Source: DATKMK01 sp035541895
GTDB taxonomy: Bacteria > Desulfobacterota > Binatia > HRBIN30 > JACQVA1
Length of the DNA stretch: 22,514 nt
Assembly: GCA_035541895.1 (NCBI GenBank)
Contig: DATKMK010000032.1
Coordinates: 1-22,514 of the forward strand
Reading direction: 5' to 3'
Part shown: piece by piece, positions 7,323 to 15,125 of the stretch
Position numbering within the stretch: position 1 is the stretch's first letter
Layout of the letters: each line of letters starts with the position of its first letter
Made by a program: the position numbers and the translations under genes
Notes under the pieces: generated by a model
The model's input: the letters and a program-made list of their open reading frames with translations, nothing else
What the model was told of the DNA's origin: nothing
The model's database searches: none

Positions 7323-8423
7323 ATGGGTCGCCACTGGGCAGTGCGGGGCGCGTTGGTTGGGACACTCCTGGCGGCAGTCACTTGCATCCTACCGGCATTC
7401 GCCGATGTCACCACTGAACGTCCGGGCTCGATCGTGTTCTACCCGAAGGTGATCGTCTCCGGCACGCGTGATACGCTCATTCAGCTCACCAATACCTCGA
7501 ACTCGCTGGTGCACGCGCACTGCTTCTACGTCAACGCGCAACTCGAATTCCCGGATCAGCCGCCGAGTCGGGACAATCAGCCGATTTGGCAAGAAGTCGA
7601 CTTCGACATTTGGTTGACGAAGCAACAGCCGACGCACTGGATTGCATCCAGCGGCCGGCGGCCGGCGCCGCTCGCCGCCGAATGCACGGAAACCAATTCG
7701 CAGTGCAGTGATGCCGGACTGTTCCCCGGACGCATTCCGCCTTTGGCGGACGGATTCGTCGGCGAACTGAAATGCATCGAGGCGGATTCCTCCGGTGCGC
7801 CCATCAGCGGCAACCATCTGAACGGTGAAGGTACGTTGATCTCCACCGGACTGTTCACCAAGGGCGACACGAGCAAATACAGCGCGCTCGCTGTGATCGG
7901 GCTGGACACCAACGACGCGAATAACACGCTCTGTCTCGGAGGTGGCGTGACGACCCAGTGCCCGCGCGGCGCCGAATACAACGCCTGCCCGCAGGTCACG
8001 GTGTTCGACAGCTTTTCAGTGGGGTCGAACGATCCGGCGCTGGGGGACAATTCGTCGGTGTCGACCGAGCTGACGATCATGCCGTGCACCGAGGACTTCG
8101 AGCACCAAGTGCCGGGCTCGGTGGTCGTGCAGTTTCTCGTGACAAACGAGTTCGAGGAAACGTTCTCCGCCAGCACTACGGTCACGTGTTGGGGGAACTT
8201 CAACGTCAGCGCCCTGCGCGGCGTCTTTGACTACAACACGACCGGCTCGCGCTTCTTGCAAAGTCGGATGGCGCCGGCCACCAACAACGACTCAGGATTC
8301 GTTGGGGTCGTCGAAGAATACCATCGACTGAACGGCGGTCCTGGTGGCCATGCCGCGTTCAACCTGCACACGATCGGGCAGCGCACCGTCGCCGACGTGA
8401 TCACACTTCCGGAGGGCCCGTAG
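7323..8423 (+). CDS. secreted paralogue A, family not recognised
   Basis: 366 aa. A signal peptide with a hydrophobic core at about residues 9-24 ends in A-F-A before D-V-T-T-E (cleavage after residue 27). The mature part shares blocks with three neighbours: P-K-V-I...D-T-L-I-Q-L-x-N-T-S...H-C-F-Y-V-N, then D-F-D-I-W-L-T-x-Q-Q-P-x-x-W-I-A-S. Next come G-E-L-K-C-I-E, G-N-H-L-x-G-E-x-T-L, L-C-L-G-G and E-Y-N-A-C-P. V-V-V-Q-F-L-V-T-N-E-F-E-x-x-F-S-A-S-T-T-V and A-F-N-L-H...D-V-I-T-L-P complete the set. Nine cysteines in the mature chain suggest disulfides, and alternating hydrophobics suggest beta-sandwich domains. The start follows AGGAGG at 7311-7316. No anchor or transmembrane segment follows the signal. 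It is closest to paralogue C. Export is well supported; the function is unknown and none is proposed. Confidence 0.88.
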   Translation: MGRHWAVRGALVGTLLAAVTCILPAFADVTTERPGSIVFYPKVIVSGTRDTLIQLTNTSNSLVHAHCFYVNAQLEFPDQPPSRDNQPIWQEVDFDIWLTKQQPTHWIASSGRRPAPLAAECTETNSQCSDAGLFPGRIPPLADGFVGELKCIEADSSGAPISGNHLNGEGTLISTGLFTKGDTSKYSALAVIGLDTNDANNTLCLGGGVTTQCPRGAEYNACPQVTVFDSFSVGSNDPALGDNSSVSTELTIMPCTEDFEHQVPGSVVVQFLVTNEFEETFSASTTVTCWGNFNVSALRGVFDYNTTGSRFLQSRMAPATNNDSGFVGVVEEYHRLNGGPGGHAAFNLHTIGQRTVADVITLPEGP

Positions 8424-8440
8424 TCTCGGGCGGCTGGGTG

Positions 8441-10366
8441 ATGCTTATGAAAAGCCGAGCGATGGGGACCGTGCGGAAGGCCGCCGCGATCGTGTTGGCG
8501 TTGGCGTGTGCGGGCGTTACCCGAGCAGACGTGTCGTCCGATCAGCCCGCGGCGGTCGTGTTGTTCCCGAAGCTGATCGTCGACTCATCGAGAGGGATCG
8601 ATACCCTGGTGCGACTGAGCAACACATCGACGCAAAACCCGCTCACGGTTCACTGCTTTTTGGTTGATGCGAGCCCGCTGTGTCCGAACAATCCGACTGC
8701 CACCTGTCTCCCCGACTCGCTCGCCTCGAAGTGCACCGTGCCCTGCGTTGACCGGTGGAACGAGACCGACTTCCGGCTGGTGATCACGACTCGGCAGCCG
8801 GTCGGTTGGCTGATCTCACAGGGCATGCGCGATTGCCGCTCGAATCCGGCCAGCGATCCCAATCGCCCGTGTTTCCAGCTCGACGGCGTGACTCGGGTCG
8901 GCCCAGGCAATCAGAGCAACGCCGGCAGCAACATCCTTCCGGCGCCGCATGATCAATTCGTCGGGTACCTCCAATGCATCGCGGTCGATGACAGCGACGC
9001 GCCGATCGAACGGAACGACCTCAAGGGTGAAGCCACCATCGTGCGCAATCAGCAGACCTCGACGCCTCCGACGGGGAAGGTGTGCACGTCGGGTGCAGCC
9101 ACAACGACCGGAACGAGCTGCACGGCTGATTCGCAGTGCACGTCGACGGGCGCGTGTGATACCAGCACCAAGGTGTGCAAGCTTGGCCAACACGCGTGCA
9201 CGCAGGACTCGGATTGCGGCAAGTGCGTTGCGCAAGAGAAACAGTGCACGGCGGGAACCGTCGGCGCACCATGTGCGAGCGACTCGGATTGTGACGCGGA
9301 CTTTGGCGTGTGTACCGCGATGCAGTGTCAGGGAAACACCGCCAAATCGTGCACGATTTCTACTGATTGCAAGGTGGCGGGGACGTGCGAAGTTCCCTCG
9401 ACGCAAGTCTGCAGCAGCGGTGCGGTGGGATCGGCGTGCAGCGGGAACACCATGTGCGGTGTCGCAGGGCAGTGCAATGGTGCGATGTGTATTGTGGGCG
9501 CATTGGGCAGTTCTTGCACAGGGTCGGGTGCGGATCCGTCGTGCAATCTGGTCGGCAAGTGCGGCCTAACCCCACCCACGGTTACGACAACCGTGGACGC
9601 CGACGGTTACAATGGTGTCGGTCTGCTCGCCATCACGCAGAAGCAATGTGCCAACGGAAACGCGTGTAGCACGAACGCGAATTGTGCTGGCATCGGAAAC
9701 GGCGTCTGTGCCGTCCCGAATAATCACGACGGCACCTTGTGCCTGGGTGGCTGCACGCCGGGACAAGGGCAGTGCAAGGTGACGCGAAGCCTCTCGTGCT
9801 TCAAGGACACCGACTGCCCGACCAACGAGACGTGCGTCGACAAATGCCCGACGAGTTCGCTGTGTCCGAACGGGCCGGAGTATGACGGCTGCGCGAACAT
9901 TCTGATCTTCGACCATTTCCTGGACGGGGCGAGTGACCCGATTTCTGGATATCCCGTGGTCACCGATTTGACCCTGGTGCCGTGTAGCCAGGACTATCTG
10001 CGCCAAAGCCCGCAAAAGGTGACGGTGCAGTTCCTGGTCTTCAACGAGTTCGAGCAGCGCTTCTCGACCAGCACGCCGGTGACCTGCTTCAAGGAGTTCC
10101 GTCTCTCCAACATCGACACGACCACCAACATCAAGTCGATCTTCAGTGCGGCCGTGAACGGGACGTTGACCGCCCAGACCCGCATTCGCGGGGTAGCGCT
10201 CGACACCTCGGGATACGGCCAGACCTTGATTGGCGTCGCGCGGGAGTTTCGTTGCGATGCCGGGAGCACGTTGGCGAACTGCAAGGCGGTGAGTACGTCG
10301 GCCTTCAACCTGCATTCCCAGGGCCGGCGGCCCCAGCCGGATTTCATTTGGTTGCCCCCAAGCTGA
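8441..10366 (+). CDS. secreted paralogue B with tandem four-cysteine modules, family not recognised
   Basis: 641 aa from the ATG at 8441 (a GTG at 8438 and ATGs at 8447 and 8462 are also in frame; the ribosome site is poor). The signal peptide ends in T-R-A before D-V-S-S-D. It carries the scaffold of its neighbours: D-T-L-V-R-L-S-N-T-S, W-N-E-T-D-F-R-L-V-I-T-x-R-Q-P, L-C-L-G-G, V-Q-F-L-V-F-N-E-F-E-Q-R-F-S-T-S and A-F-N-L-H-S-Q-G-R-R. About 160 residues (nt 9083-9562) are inserted between G-E-A-T-I and N-G-V-G-L, with 24 cysteines in six C-C-C-C modules. Two further modules (around nt 9649-9712 and 9770-9834) flank the L-C-L-G-G block. It lies 17 bp after A and is closest to D. Export and the repeats are certain to the eye; function unknown. 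Binding or shielding by disulfide-rich loops is only a guess. Confidence 0.87.
   Translation: MLMKSRAMGTVRKAAAIVLALACAGVTRADVSSDQPAAVVLFPKLIVDSSRGIDTLVRLSNTSTQNPLTVHCFLVDASPLCPNNPTATCLPDSLASKCTVPCVDRWNETDFRLVITTRQPVGWLISQGMRDCRSNPASDPNRPCFQLDGVTRVGPGNQSNAGSNILPAPHDQFVGYLQCIAVDDSDAPIERNDLKGEATIVRNQQTSTPPTGKVCTSGAATTTGTSCTADSQCTSTGACDTSTKVCKLGQHACTQDSDCGKCVAQEKQCTAGTVGAPCASDSDCDADFGVCTAMQCQGNTAKSCTISTDCKVAGTCEVPSTQVCSSGAVGSACSGNTMCGVAGQCNGAMCIVGALGSSCTGSGADPSCNLVGKCGLTPPTVTTTVDADGYNGVGLLAITQKQCANGNACSTNANCAGIGNGVCAVPNNHDGTLCLGGCTPGQGQCKVTRSLSCFKDTDCPTNETCVDKCPTSSLCPNGPEYDGCANILIFDHFLDGASDPISGYPVVTDLTLVPCSQDYLRQSPQKVTVQFLVFNEFEQRFSTSTPVTCFKEFRLSNIDTTTNIKSIFSAAVNGTLTAQTRIRGVALDTSGYGQTLIGVAREFRCDAGSTLANCKAVSTSAFNLHSQGRRPQPDFIWLPPS
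9083..9562 (+). repeat. six tandem four-cysteine modules within paralogue B
   Basis: The coded pattern is C-x(6-11)-C-x(4-8)-C-x(2-6)-C, with short linkers of 2-7 residues, repeated six times. The second gap often reads x-x-S/T-D before the third cysteine (as in C-A-S-D-S-D-C), and the spacer before the second cysteine is often Gly/Ala/Ser rich. It resembles EB-type or Dickkopf-type cysteine modules only superficially. The copies differ in sequence, so they are old duplications or selected for change. Confidence 0.8.
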
Positions 10367-10386
10367 GCGGAAAGGCTGCTTTTGAC

Positions 10387-10415
10387 TTGACAAGTTCGCA
10401 CCCCGTCGATATAAG
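10387..10415 (+). promoter_or_regulatory. sigma70-type promoter of the secreted-protein unit C-D
   Basis: TTGACA (10387-10392), a 17-bp spacer and TATAAG (10410-10415), identical in both hexamers and spacing to the promoter before gene A. The distance from the -10 box to the start codon is also nearly the same (71 against 74 nt). It begins 21 bp after the stop of B, with no convincing terminator between, so some read-through from A-B is likely. Confidence 0.8.
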
Positions 10416-10485
10416 GCCGACACCAATTTGGGGGGTATTTGCGCCACGCCCATTTCGGCGCTGAGTGATTGAAAGGAGGAGGGTA

Positions 10486-11688
10486 ATGCGTAGGCAGCGA
10501 GAGCGAGTCGGATTCATGAGGCGTACGCTGGCGGTGGCGGGCGCGCTAGGGCTGCTGGCTGGAGTAGCTAGCGCCGACGTCACAACCGAGCAGGGCGCGT
10601 CGATCCTGGTGTGGCCCAAGGTCATCGCAGCAGGAACCCGGGACACCATCATCCAGATCGCGAACACGAGCAATATGATGGTCTACGCCCACTGTTTCTA
10701 CGTGAACGCTGGGCTCGCGGATCCTTCGAAGCCCTTCGACCCGATTTTCAATCCGCAACTGTGGCAGGAGACGGACTTCGACATCGCCCTCACTCGGCAA
10801 CAGCCGACGGTGTGGGTGGCCTCCACCGGTCGTAAATTCGACCCCACGGATTCGCCGTGCACCAAGACAAACTTCAGTTGCAAAGATGCGGGTATTGACC
10901 CGGGTCTGGTGCCGCAGACGGTGCAGAACTTCACTGGTGAATTGAAGTGCATCGAAACTGACCAGTTCGGCCGCCCCGGCAGTGATGCCCAGTTCAACGC
11001 CCTGCCCGGTAACCATCTGAAGGGCGAAGCGACGCTTGTAAACACCGGCAGCCGCAACAACGGTGACGTGGCGAAGTACAACGCCATCGGTATCAAGGCC
11101 GATCCGAACGGTGTCGGTGCTGTCGACAACGACGGCATCCTTTGCCTCGGCGGGGACGGCACGACCGCCCCGTGCACATACGATCCAGGCAGTGGACCTG
11201 AGTACGCCGCCTGCCCGCAGACCTGGATTCTCAATCACTTTGCTGAGGGCGCCACCGACCCGATCGCCGAAGACACAAGCGCGACCTCAAGCCGGGTGAA
11301 CACCGAACTGACGATCGTTCCCTGCACTGAGAACTTCGAGACGCAGGTGCCGACGCCGGTTACGATCCAATTCTCCGTGACCAACGAATTCGAAACTGCC
11401 TTCTCTGCCTCCACCACGGTGAGCTGCTGGGGGAATTTCTCGCTGCAGGACATCTCCAACGCGTTCACTCGCGAAGCCTTGCAGACGGACTACGCGCAAA
11501 CGCGGATGCGGCCTGCCGGTGGCAACGGCGCGTCCGGCTTCCTGATCGTCGCGGAGGAGTTCCACGCAGTGGCGATCGGTGGTTCAACGAAGACGGCGTC
11601 GGGCGCGTTCAATCCGCATCAGGAAGGCGACCGTGTTGGCCCAGACCTGATTACGATCCCCGCGGGCCAGCATGGCGACAATTTGTAA
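10486..11688 (+). CDS. secreted paralogue C, family not recognised
   Basis: 400 aa. The ATG at 10486 follows AAGGAGGAGGG with ideal spacing; the GTG at 10465 lies before this site and is rejected. The N-region is strongly basic (M-R-R-Q-R-E-R), followed by a hydrophobic stretch ending V-A-S-A before D-V-T-T-E, with cleavage near residue 30. Mature blocks are W-P-K-V-I-A-A-G-T-R-D-T-I-I-Q-I, H-C-F-Y-V-N-A, D-F-D-I-A-L-T-R-Q-Q-P-T-V-W-V-A-S and G-E-L-K-C-I-E. Then come G-N-H-L-K-G-E-A-T-L, K-Y-N-A-I-G, L-C-L-G-G, P-E-Y-A-A-C-P and F-S-V-T-N-E-F-E. It matches A nearly block for block and lacks the cysteine-module insertions of B. A second ATG at 10516 would give a shorter signal peptide. Secreted with good confidence; biochemical role unknown. 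Confidence 0.88.
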   Translation: MRRQRERVGFMRRTLAVAGALGLLAGVASADVTTEQGASILVWPKVIAAGTRDTIIQIANTSNMMVYAHCFYVNAGLADPSKPFDPIFNPQLWQETDFDIALTRQQPTVWVASTGRKFDPTDSPCTKTNFSCKDAGIDPGLVPQTVQNFTGELKCIETDQFGRPGSDAQFNALPGNHLKGEATLVNTGSRNNGDVAKYNAIGIKADPNGVGAVDNDGILCLGGDGTTAPCTYDPGSGPEYAACPQTWILNHFAEGATDPIAEDTSATSSRVNTELTIVPCTENFETQVPTPVTIQFSVTNEFETAFSASTTVSCWGNFSLQDISNAFTREALQTDYAQTRMRPAGGNGASGFLIVAEEFHAVAIGGSTKTASGAFNPHQEGDRVGPDLITIPAGQHGDNL

Positions 11689-11725
11689 CGGCTCCACGTC
11701 CAGACGGTAGGGAAAGGAGAGGAAC

Positions 11726-13006
11726 ATGCGACAGGTAAGATGGGTAGGCTGGACGTTTGCGGCAGCGGCGATGCTCCTGGCGACCGCCCCGTCGGTCGTC
11801 CGCGCTGATGTGACATCAGACAAGGCCGCGGCGATTGTTGTGTACCCGATCGTCAATGTGGGTGGCCCGTTCGCACAGGACACACTCATTCAATTGAGCA
11901 ACACCAGCACCAAGCCGATCGAGGCACACTGCTTCTACCTCAACGCCAACGGCCACTGCACGAACAATGGAGCTATCTGCTCGACCGGCGCCCAGTGCTT
12001 CGAGGGGAACAGCTTTGGTCTGTGCCTGCCTGGGTGGAATGAAACGGACTTCCGAGTATTCATCACCGCGCGTCAGCCGATTGCGTGGGAAGCAAGCGAT
12101 GGACTGTCGAGCTTCTGCAAGTCGGACGCCCTCGGTGAGCCCTGTATTCCGATCGACGGCACGAGCCGTCGGGGCCCGAAGGATCCAACCGATCCGACCG
12201 GGACGCGGCTTCAAAGCAATGCAGGAACGCGCATTCCGCCGGTGCCTGAAACTCCCTTTATTGGAGAATTGAAGTGCGTTGCGATCTCCCCAAGCGGCGA
12301 TCCGTGGCCAAGCGGGATCTTTGCGCCAGACAACGATCCGAACGTGCTCAAGGGCGAAGCGACGCTTGAAAATGTCGCAGCGGGCGCACCGCCTCGGGTT
12401 GACGTGGGCAAGTACAACGCGATTGGCATTCGTGGCTTGAGCAATCCGAACGACGACGGCATTCCGAGCCGCCTAACACTCTCGAACAACGGCGGCGAAT
12501 ACGAAGGGTGCCCGAACGTGCTGGTTCTCGACCATTTCTTCGATTCAGCGCAGAACCCGGTCCCAGGCATCACACCGACTCGTCGGGCGTTCACCTGGCC
12601 GGTGTTTGTGCCGTGTTCTGAGGACCTGTTGAAGCAGATCCCCGGTACCGCGATTGCGCAATACTTGGTTTTCAACGAATTCGAGCAGCGATTCTCGACC
12701 AGCAACACGGTGCAGTGTTTCCGTGCGACAGCGTTGTCGTTCACGGACACCACACAGCCGCAGAATTCGATCTTCAATGCGGGCATCACAGGCACGCTCA
12801 CCGGACAAACACGCGTGTCACCGCTCGGGAGCGGATTGATCGCGGTCGCACTCGAATACTGGACAACCGCGTCGACGACAAACCCAATCGATGCCATCCT
12901 CGACGGTATGGCGAATCCGACGGGTGAACCTGGCCAACAAGATGATGTCAACGTGCATTACCAGTCGAGCGTCCGACCGAATCCGGACATCATTCAGTTG
13001 CCGTAA
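11726..13006 (+). CDS. secreted paralogue D, family not recognised
   Basis: 426 aa. The ATG at 11726 follows AAAGGAGAGGA. The signal peptide ends V-V-R-A before D-V-T-S-D (cleavage after residue 27). Shared blocks are D-T-L-I-Q-L-S-N-T-S, H-C-F-Y-L-N, W-N-E-T-D-F-R-V-F-I-T-A-R-Q-P, G-E-L-K-C-V and L-K-G-E-A-T-L. K-Y-N-A-I-G-I, Y-E-G-C-P-N-V-L-V-L-D-H-F-F-D and Q-Y-L-V-F-N-E-F-E-Q-R-F-S-T-S follow. It is nearest to B, and after the first strand block it carries one four-cysteine module (nt 11957-12025), at the site where B also has four cysteines. Unlike the others it lacks the L-C-L-G-G motif. It sits 37 bp after C and is followed by a strong terminator. Function unknown. Confidence 0.88.
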   Translation: MRQVRWVGWTFAAAAMLLATAPSVVRADVTSDKAAAIVVYPIVNVGGPFAQDTLIQLSNTSTKPIEAHCFYLNANGHCTNNGAICSTGAQCFEGNSFGLCLPGWNETDFRVFITARQPIAWEASDGLSSFCKSDALGEPCIPIDGTSRRGPKDPTDPTGTRLQSNAGTRIPPVPETPFIGELKCVAISPSGDPWPSGIFAPDNDPNVLKGEATLENVAAGAPPRVDVGKYNAIGIRGLSNPNDDGIPSRLTLSNNGGEYEGCPNVLVLDHFFDSAQNPVPGITPTRRAFTWPVFVPCSEDLLKQIPGTAIAQYLVFNEFEQRFSTSNTVQCFRATALSFTDTTQPQNSIFNAGITGTLTGQTRVSPLGSGLIAVALEYWTTASTTNPIDAILDGMANPTGEPGQQDDVNVHYQSSVRPNPDIIQLP

Positions 13007-13030
13007 AGCATCGTAGTTACGAGCGAGAGA

Positions 13031-13067
13031 AGAGGGCGGAACCCAAAAGGTTCCGCCCTCTTTTTTT
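13031..13067 (+). terminator. Rho-independent terminator after the secreted-protein cluster
   Basis: A 13-bp perfect stem, AGAGGGCGGAACC (13031-13043) with GGTTCCGCCCTCT (13049-13061), closes a 5-nt loop and runs into seven T (13061-13067). It ends the C-D transcript, and probably the A-B transcript if that reads through. Confidence 0.95.
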
Positions 13068-13102
13068 GTCCGGAGTGGTCTTGCGTTGACAAGGAAGCGT
13101 GC

Positions 13103-14602
13103 GTGCAAAGTAGAATTGAGTGCTTGATCCGCTTGCGTGGGGAGCAGCGAGGCGACGCCCCGGCAGTCCAGTGGGGCGGCAGTGAACTATCCTACACGTG
13201 GCTCCTAGAGGAATCCGCCCGAGTGGGATTGGGTCTCCGCCAGTTGGGCGTAGTGCCGGGTGAGCGGGTGGTGCTCGGTTTGCGGAATTCGCCGGAGTTG
13301 ATTGCGGGCATGTTGGGAGTGTTCAGCGCCGGTTGTGTGTTGGTGCCGCTCAATCCCGGCTATACGGCTCGTGAGGCGGCCTACGTCGTGGGCGACTCTG
13401 GCGCGCGCGTTGTCATTGCAGATCCGGCGGTGAGAAAGGCGATCGACGGACATCTTCCCGCATCGGTGCGGTGGCTTACGAGTGACCTCCCGAGAGCGAG
13501 TGGCACACTAGAGCCCGCGAGCGGCTCCGCTGACGAGCCGGCGATGATCGTGTACACGTCCGGTACGACCGGACGCCCGAAAGGGGCCATTCTGTCGCAC
13601 CGTGCGATCAGCACGAACTTGGCCACCGTGGCGCGCGCATGGCGCTGGACGGAGGGGGACCGACTGCTGCTGACGCTCCCGTGCTTTCATCTGCACGGGC
13701 TCGCCCTCGGCATTTTGGGATCGCTGCTGACCGGGTCCACGATCATCTTGCGGTCACGTTTTGTTGCCGAGGAGGCAGTTGCCGACAGCGCGGCGCAGCG
13801 AGCGACGCTCTTCTTCGGCGTTCCGACGATGTACAACCGACTCGTTGCTCTACCGGCCGGGGCGCTCGACCGTTGCGACCTGTCGTCGATGCGTTTGTGG
13901 GTATCCGGATCTGCACCGTTGACGGCGGCTACGTTTGAGCGGTTCCGTGAGCGCTTCGGGCACGAAATTCTCGAACGATTCGGCATGAGCGAGGGGCTCT
14001 TCATGATCTCGGCCCCGTATGACGGACCGCGGCGCGCGGGGTCGGTCGGACATCCACTGCCGGGGATTGACGTGCGAATCGTAGACGCCGACGCGCTCGA
14101 TGGCGGCAGCGTCCGCGACGTCGCGCCTGGCGAACAGGGAGAACTGCTCGTGCGCGGGCCGAACTTGTTCAGTGGGTACTGGAATCGGGCCGAAGAGACG
14201 GCGCGCGCATTCGTCGGCGGCTACTTTCGCACCGGCGATCTGGCCGCACGGGATGGCGATGGCACAATTCGTATCACCGGTCGGATCTCGTTGGACATCA
14301 TCAAGACTCGGGGTTTCAAGATCAGCGCAGTGGAAATTGAGAATCAACTGCAGGCACATCACGCCGTCCGTGACGTCGCCGTGATCGGTGTGCCCGATGC
14401 CGACCAAGGAGAGCGGTTGGTTGCGGTGGTTGTACCATCTCCTGGAACCAACTTGACCACCGAGGAGCTTCGCACCTACGCGCGCCAGCACCTGGCGCCG
14501 CACAAGGTGCCGGCGGAGATTCGATTCGTCGAAGAGATTCCCAGCAGCGGGCCCGGCAAGTTCAGCAAACGAGTGCTGATAGAACAGATCCGTCGCGGGT
14601 GA
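13103..14602 (+). CDS. AMP-forming acyl-CoA synthetase, ACSF3/malonyl-CoA synthetase-like
   Basis: 499 aa. It should activate a carboxylic acid with ATP and join it to CoA. The AMP-binding P-loop Y-T-S-G-T-T-G-R-P-K-G is at 151-161. L-P-C-F-H-L-H-G-L, F-F-G-V-P-T-M-Y-N-R-L, R-F-G-M-S-E and the Y-F-R-T-G-D-L motif follow. G-R-I-S-L-D-I-I-K-T-R-G-F-K-I-S-A-V-E-I-E is the hinge, and Lys486 in P-G-K-F-S-K is the probable catalytic lysine. The hinge wording and F-H-x-H-G-L are like ACSF3 and MatB, which use malonate and methylmalonate; short- or medium-chain acids remain possible. The start is a GTG after AAGGAA; the TTGs at 13124 and 13133 are alternatives. It stands alone after the terminator, with no malonate decarboxylase or other malonate gene nearby. 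Enzyme class sure, substrate inferred. Confidence 0.85.
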   Translation: MQSRIECLIRLRGEQRGDAPAVQWGGSELSYTWLLEESARVGLGLRQLGVVPGERVVLGLRNSPELIAGMLGVFSAGCVLVPLNPGYTAREAAYVVGDSGARVVIADPAVRKAIDGHLPASVRWLTSDLPRASGTLEPASGSADEPAMIVYTSGTTGRPKGAILSHRAISTNLATVARAWRWTEGDRLLLTLPCFHLHGLALGILGSLLTGSTIILRSRFVAEEAVADSAAQRATLFFGVPTMYNRLVALPAGALDRCDLSSMRLWVSGSAPLTAATFERFRERFGHEILERFGMSEGLFMISAPYDGPRRAGSVGHPLPGIDVRIVDADALDGGSVRDVAPGEQGELLVRGPNLFSGYWNRAEETARAFVGGYFRTGDLAARDGDGTIRITGRISLDIIKTRGFKISAVEIENQLQAHHAVRDVAVIGVPDADQGERLVAVVVPSPGTNLTTEELRTYARQHLAPHKVPAEIRFVEEIPSSGPGKFSKRVLIEQIRRG

Positions 14603-14681
14603 GTCGATCAAGGAACGTGGCCACTCGACTTCGAACCGCAGCCGCGCTATCGCGACGGGGGTACTCGAAGGAATTCACGCT

Positions 14682-15125
14682 GTGATGGCGCGGTGGAACA
14701 CGCTGCTCGTCTTGGCGGCGCTCATTCCCTCCTCGGTGTCCGGTGAGGTAGTGGAGGTGAGCGGGACCGTCACGAGCGCCGACGTCGAAGGTGGTGTCGC
14801 CCGGCTGCGACTGGACGACCCGAGCGCGCCGCAGGTCGTTCTCGTCGTCGGCTGGCTCAGCGGTTTTCCGCCGTCGCCGGAGAAGTTCTACGCGGGCAAG
14901 ACCATCTCCGTTCGAGGGGCGCTACGATCGTTTCGTGGAACGCGCGAGATCGAGGTGCGGGATGCCGCCGACATCACCGTCGTCGCCGGGGCGCCGCTGT
15001 CCAATGACACGCCACCAGGCAGTTCCGCAGAGATCAACGAACTCCGCCAACAAATCCAGCAACTCGATGAGCGCATCCGCAAACTTGAGCGGCGGACCCT
15101 CGGTCGTGATAAGAGTGATGAGTGA
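14682..15125 (+). CDS. secreted OB-fold protein with C-terminal coiled coil
   Basis: 147 aa (GTG 14682 or ATG 14685, after AAGGAA). A signal peptide with a hydrophobic core L-L-V-L-A-A-L-I-P ends at about V-S-G before E-V-V-E-V. Residues about 24-102 read as an OB fold of the tRNA_anti type. The pattern is V-x-G-T-V-T, alternating hydrophobic strands, G-K-T-I-S-V-R-G and R-G-T-R-E-I-E-V-R followed by D-I-T-V-V. In exported proteins such folds bind oligosaccharides, peptides or nucleic acids. After a Pro/Ser linker, residues about 114-140 form a heptad-like coiled coil (I-N-E-L-R-Q-Q-I-Q-Q-L-D-E-R-I-R-K-L-E), which suggests oligomerisation. The next gene overlaps by 8 nt and codes a tiny membrane protein, so the two may act together. 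The fold call rests on pattern alone. Confidence 0.72.
   Translation: MMARWNTLLVLAALIPSSVSGEVVEVSGTVTSADVEGGVARLRLDDPSAPQVVLVVGWLSGFPPSPEKFYAGKTISVRGALRSFRGTREIEVRDAADITVVAGAPLSNDTPPGSSAEINELRQQIQQLDERIRKLERRTLGRDKSDE

Noticed and set aside
9083..9562. CRISPR-like or DNA tandem repeat
   Set aside because: The repetition is in cysteine spacing at protein level; the DNA copies are not similar enough to be a repeat array.
10367..10386. Terminator between paralogues B and C
   Set aside because: Only a three-base AGC/GCT pairing before four T; too weak to call.
13086..13116. TTGACA-N19-TAGAAT as a promoter for the acyl-CoA synthetase gene
   Set aside because: The spacer is 19 bp, and the -10 box would lie inside the predicted coding region (start 13103). 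It would be valid only if translation starts at a later TTG.
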